Shown: one piece after another, positions 34,553-35,736 of the stretch
How the letters are laid out: each line of letters begins with the position of its first letter
How positions within the stretch are numbered: position 1 is the first letter of the stretch
Assembly (NCBI GenBank): GCA_023386835.1
Contig: JAEWIY010000160.1
Location: 1 to 35,736 of the forward strand
DNA from: Verrucomicrobiota bacterium
GTDB lineage: Bacteria > Verrucomicrobiota > Verrucomicrobiia > Opitutales > Opitutaceae
Length of the DNA: 35,736 nt
Direction: 5' to 3'
Position numbers and translations under genes: made by a program
The notes under the pieces: generated by a model
What the model was told of the DNA's origin: nothing
The model's input: only the letters and a program-made list of their open reading frames with translations
Databases searched by the model: none

Positions 34553-35736
34553 GAAAGGGAACGGACGAGTCGGGAGGGAGAGACAGCTGCTGACTCGCCG
34601 CTTAGGAGCGGAACGTTTCTTCGACCACCCGTGCGTGTGACGCGATCGGATCCCGCACGTCGCCTGACAAACGATCGGCGGTGTCACCGCGGGCACGCCA
34701 TTTTCTGGGCGTTCAAACCGCTCTGGTGAGTAACGGGCTCCGCAGGGCAATAAAAACGACCCCGGCCTCCTATAGACGGCGCACCTCTTCAAGCCGTGGG
34801 GTGCTGATGAGTGTCTTCGTTTCTGATTCCTCACCTTCGTGATGATCTCGGCTCCTTGCTCAGGGGTGAGGTGGCGAAAGGAGAAGGTGGGGAAGAAACG
34901 TGGGACCGTCGGAGTCGGCCGCAATTTTCACTATGGAAGGACCTCGTGAACGGTGGCCGATATGATGGCGGGGTTGTCAATCCACTTGGCCGATACCTAG
35001 CGCGTGTAGGCATAGCATTCGTTGAAATCGAGACGCGAGTGAAACGCGAGGCAGAGGCCGAAGGTGTAGAACGTGGACGGCACGACCTCGGCGGCCGCTT
35101 CCATCCGCGCGCTGAACGAGCCTGTTCTCGTCGGGATCATAGCGATCGGCCACGAAGGTTGAACAGCTCGGGGCTTTCGGCCTTCTCGCGGTGGAGGCCG
35201 AGATGCAGGGCGCGCAGGTTGATCTCGGCCCTCGTGCAATCCCGATCGTAGCTTCGCACAATCATCATTATGTCTAGTTCCATTGTTCATGCGATTGCTC
35301 CCGGAATGCCCGGCCAGACGTCGGCCTTGGAAACACACTCACCCGTTCCTCAAGCGGTCTTGTCCCCTGCCTGGTTCCACCATCAACGCGGCACAGCCGC
35401 CAGCTGAAGCGCGCGGGACCCGGACGAATCCCCGTGTCCCTGCTCTCCTTGAGGCGGTCCGATTACCTCGGCGCGCTGTGGGAGCGCAGCCGGCGCAATC
35501 CGTCCGACGTATGGTGTTTTTGCAGTGGCGTTCTTCCGGCCGGCTGAACTCGGGTGTCGATGTTGGCACGCAAACCCACTGGAATGAACATCGCCCAACA
35601 CGACAGACCCGCGAACACGCCTCCTTCCTTCGCGGCGATCTGGCTGGTGTGTTGACAGGCCTCACTCGCCCGAGGCTCAACCCACCGTGCAACGTCTTCT
35701 TCTTTGCCACGCCGGTCTGTTTAGGGCGTCATGCGA
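34553..35736. other. Gene-poor right end of window
   Basis: About 1.2 kb without a credible intact gene. Many short frames are open on both strands. A minus-strand segment at 34931-35268 looks like a frameshifted gene. Near 35500-35600 the plus strand has MVFLQWRSSGRLNSGVDVG, which looks coding but cannot be assigned. No repeats or mobile-element ends were seen at the edge. Confidence 0.4.
34931..35268 (-). pseudogene. Frameshifted gene remnant of unknown family
   Basis: The minus strand reads as coding-like sequence through three frames in succession: AEINLRALHLGLHREKAES, then FVADRYDPDENRLVQRADG, then PSTFYTFGLCLAFHSRLDF with a premature stop at 34997-34999, and finally VSAKWIDNPAIISATVHEV before a stop at 34931. 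Two frameshifts and one nonsense codon indicate decay. Family not recognised. Confidence 0.4.

Noticed and set aside
34517..34924. Minus-strand 135-codon frame after the orphan gene
   Set aside because: Low-complexity basic composition, no motif, and overlap with the end of the supported plus-strand gene.
35339..35710. Minus-strand 123-codon frame at the right edge
   Set aside because: Arg- and Cys-rich with no recognisable fold; the plus strand of the same stretch looks slightly more coding-like but is also not assignable.

Overview
The window looks like chromosomal DNA of a GC-rich, free-living Gram-negative bacterium. My best guess is a member of Verrucomicrobiota close to Opitutaceae. 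This rests on the overall style: high GC, many secreted carbohydrate-active and TonB-like proteins, a GMC oxidoreductase paired with a gluconate dehydrogenase subunit 3, and phrase-like short repeats in intergenic gaps. No rRNA or marker comparison was possible, so the assignment is an inference. I saw no tRNA, rRNA, CRISPR array, phage or intact insertion sequence.

Layout. 1-2.3 kb: two secreted proteins on the minus strand, a beta-propeller and an unknown. 2.3-5 kb: a PolX/PHP protein whose polymerase active site looks dead, and a DUF899 thioredoxin-like protein. 5-8.5 kb: a TonB-C-like secreted protein, a GH43 glycosidase, and a two-gene membrane operon containing a YetF/DUF421 protein. 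8.8-14.8 kb: an overlapping addB-addA pair for double-strand-break end processing. 15-16.5 kb: an ECF sigma factor overlapping a membrane protein that is probably its anti-sigma factor. 16.6-18.8 kb: a minus-strand dapA-dapB-ruvA operon. 18.9-24.4 kb: housekeeping genes pilT/pilU, fabD, lepA and lepB. 24.7-29 kb: a GMC oxidoreductase with a Tat-signal partner, then a secreted acetylxylan-esterase-like protein. 29-32.3 kb: an eroded stretch with remnants of a histidine kinase, a LuxR-type regulator, a sugar ABC permease and a sugar ABC ATPase. Intact phoD and HAD acid phosphatase genes are interleaved with them. 32.3-35.7 kb: a gene-poor end with a coiled-coil/helix-turn-helix protein, one orphan gene and apparently degraded coding sequence.

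Themes. The intact accessory genes point to use of plant-type polysaccharides (GH43, esterase), periplasmic sugar or alcohol oxidation (GMC pair) and phosphate scavenging (PhoD, acid phosphatase). Gene decay is concentrated after 29 kb.

No single new multi-gene system is obvious. The observations most worth a second look are the polymerase-dead PolX, the decayed ABC transporter surrounding an intact phoD, the decayed two-component system beside it, the 7-bp-period intergenic repeats, and the coiled-coil/HTH protein. All calls come from reading translations and motifs by eye; no database search was run.
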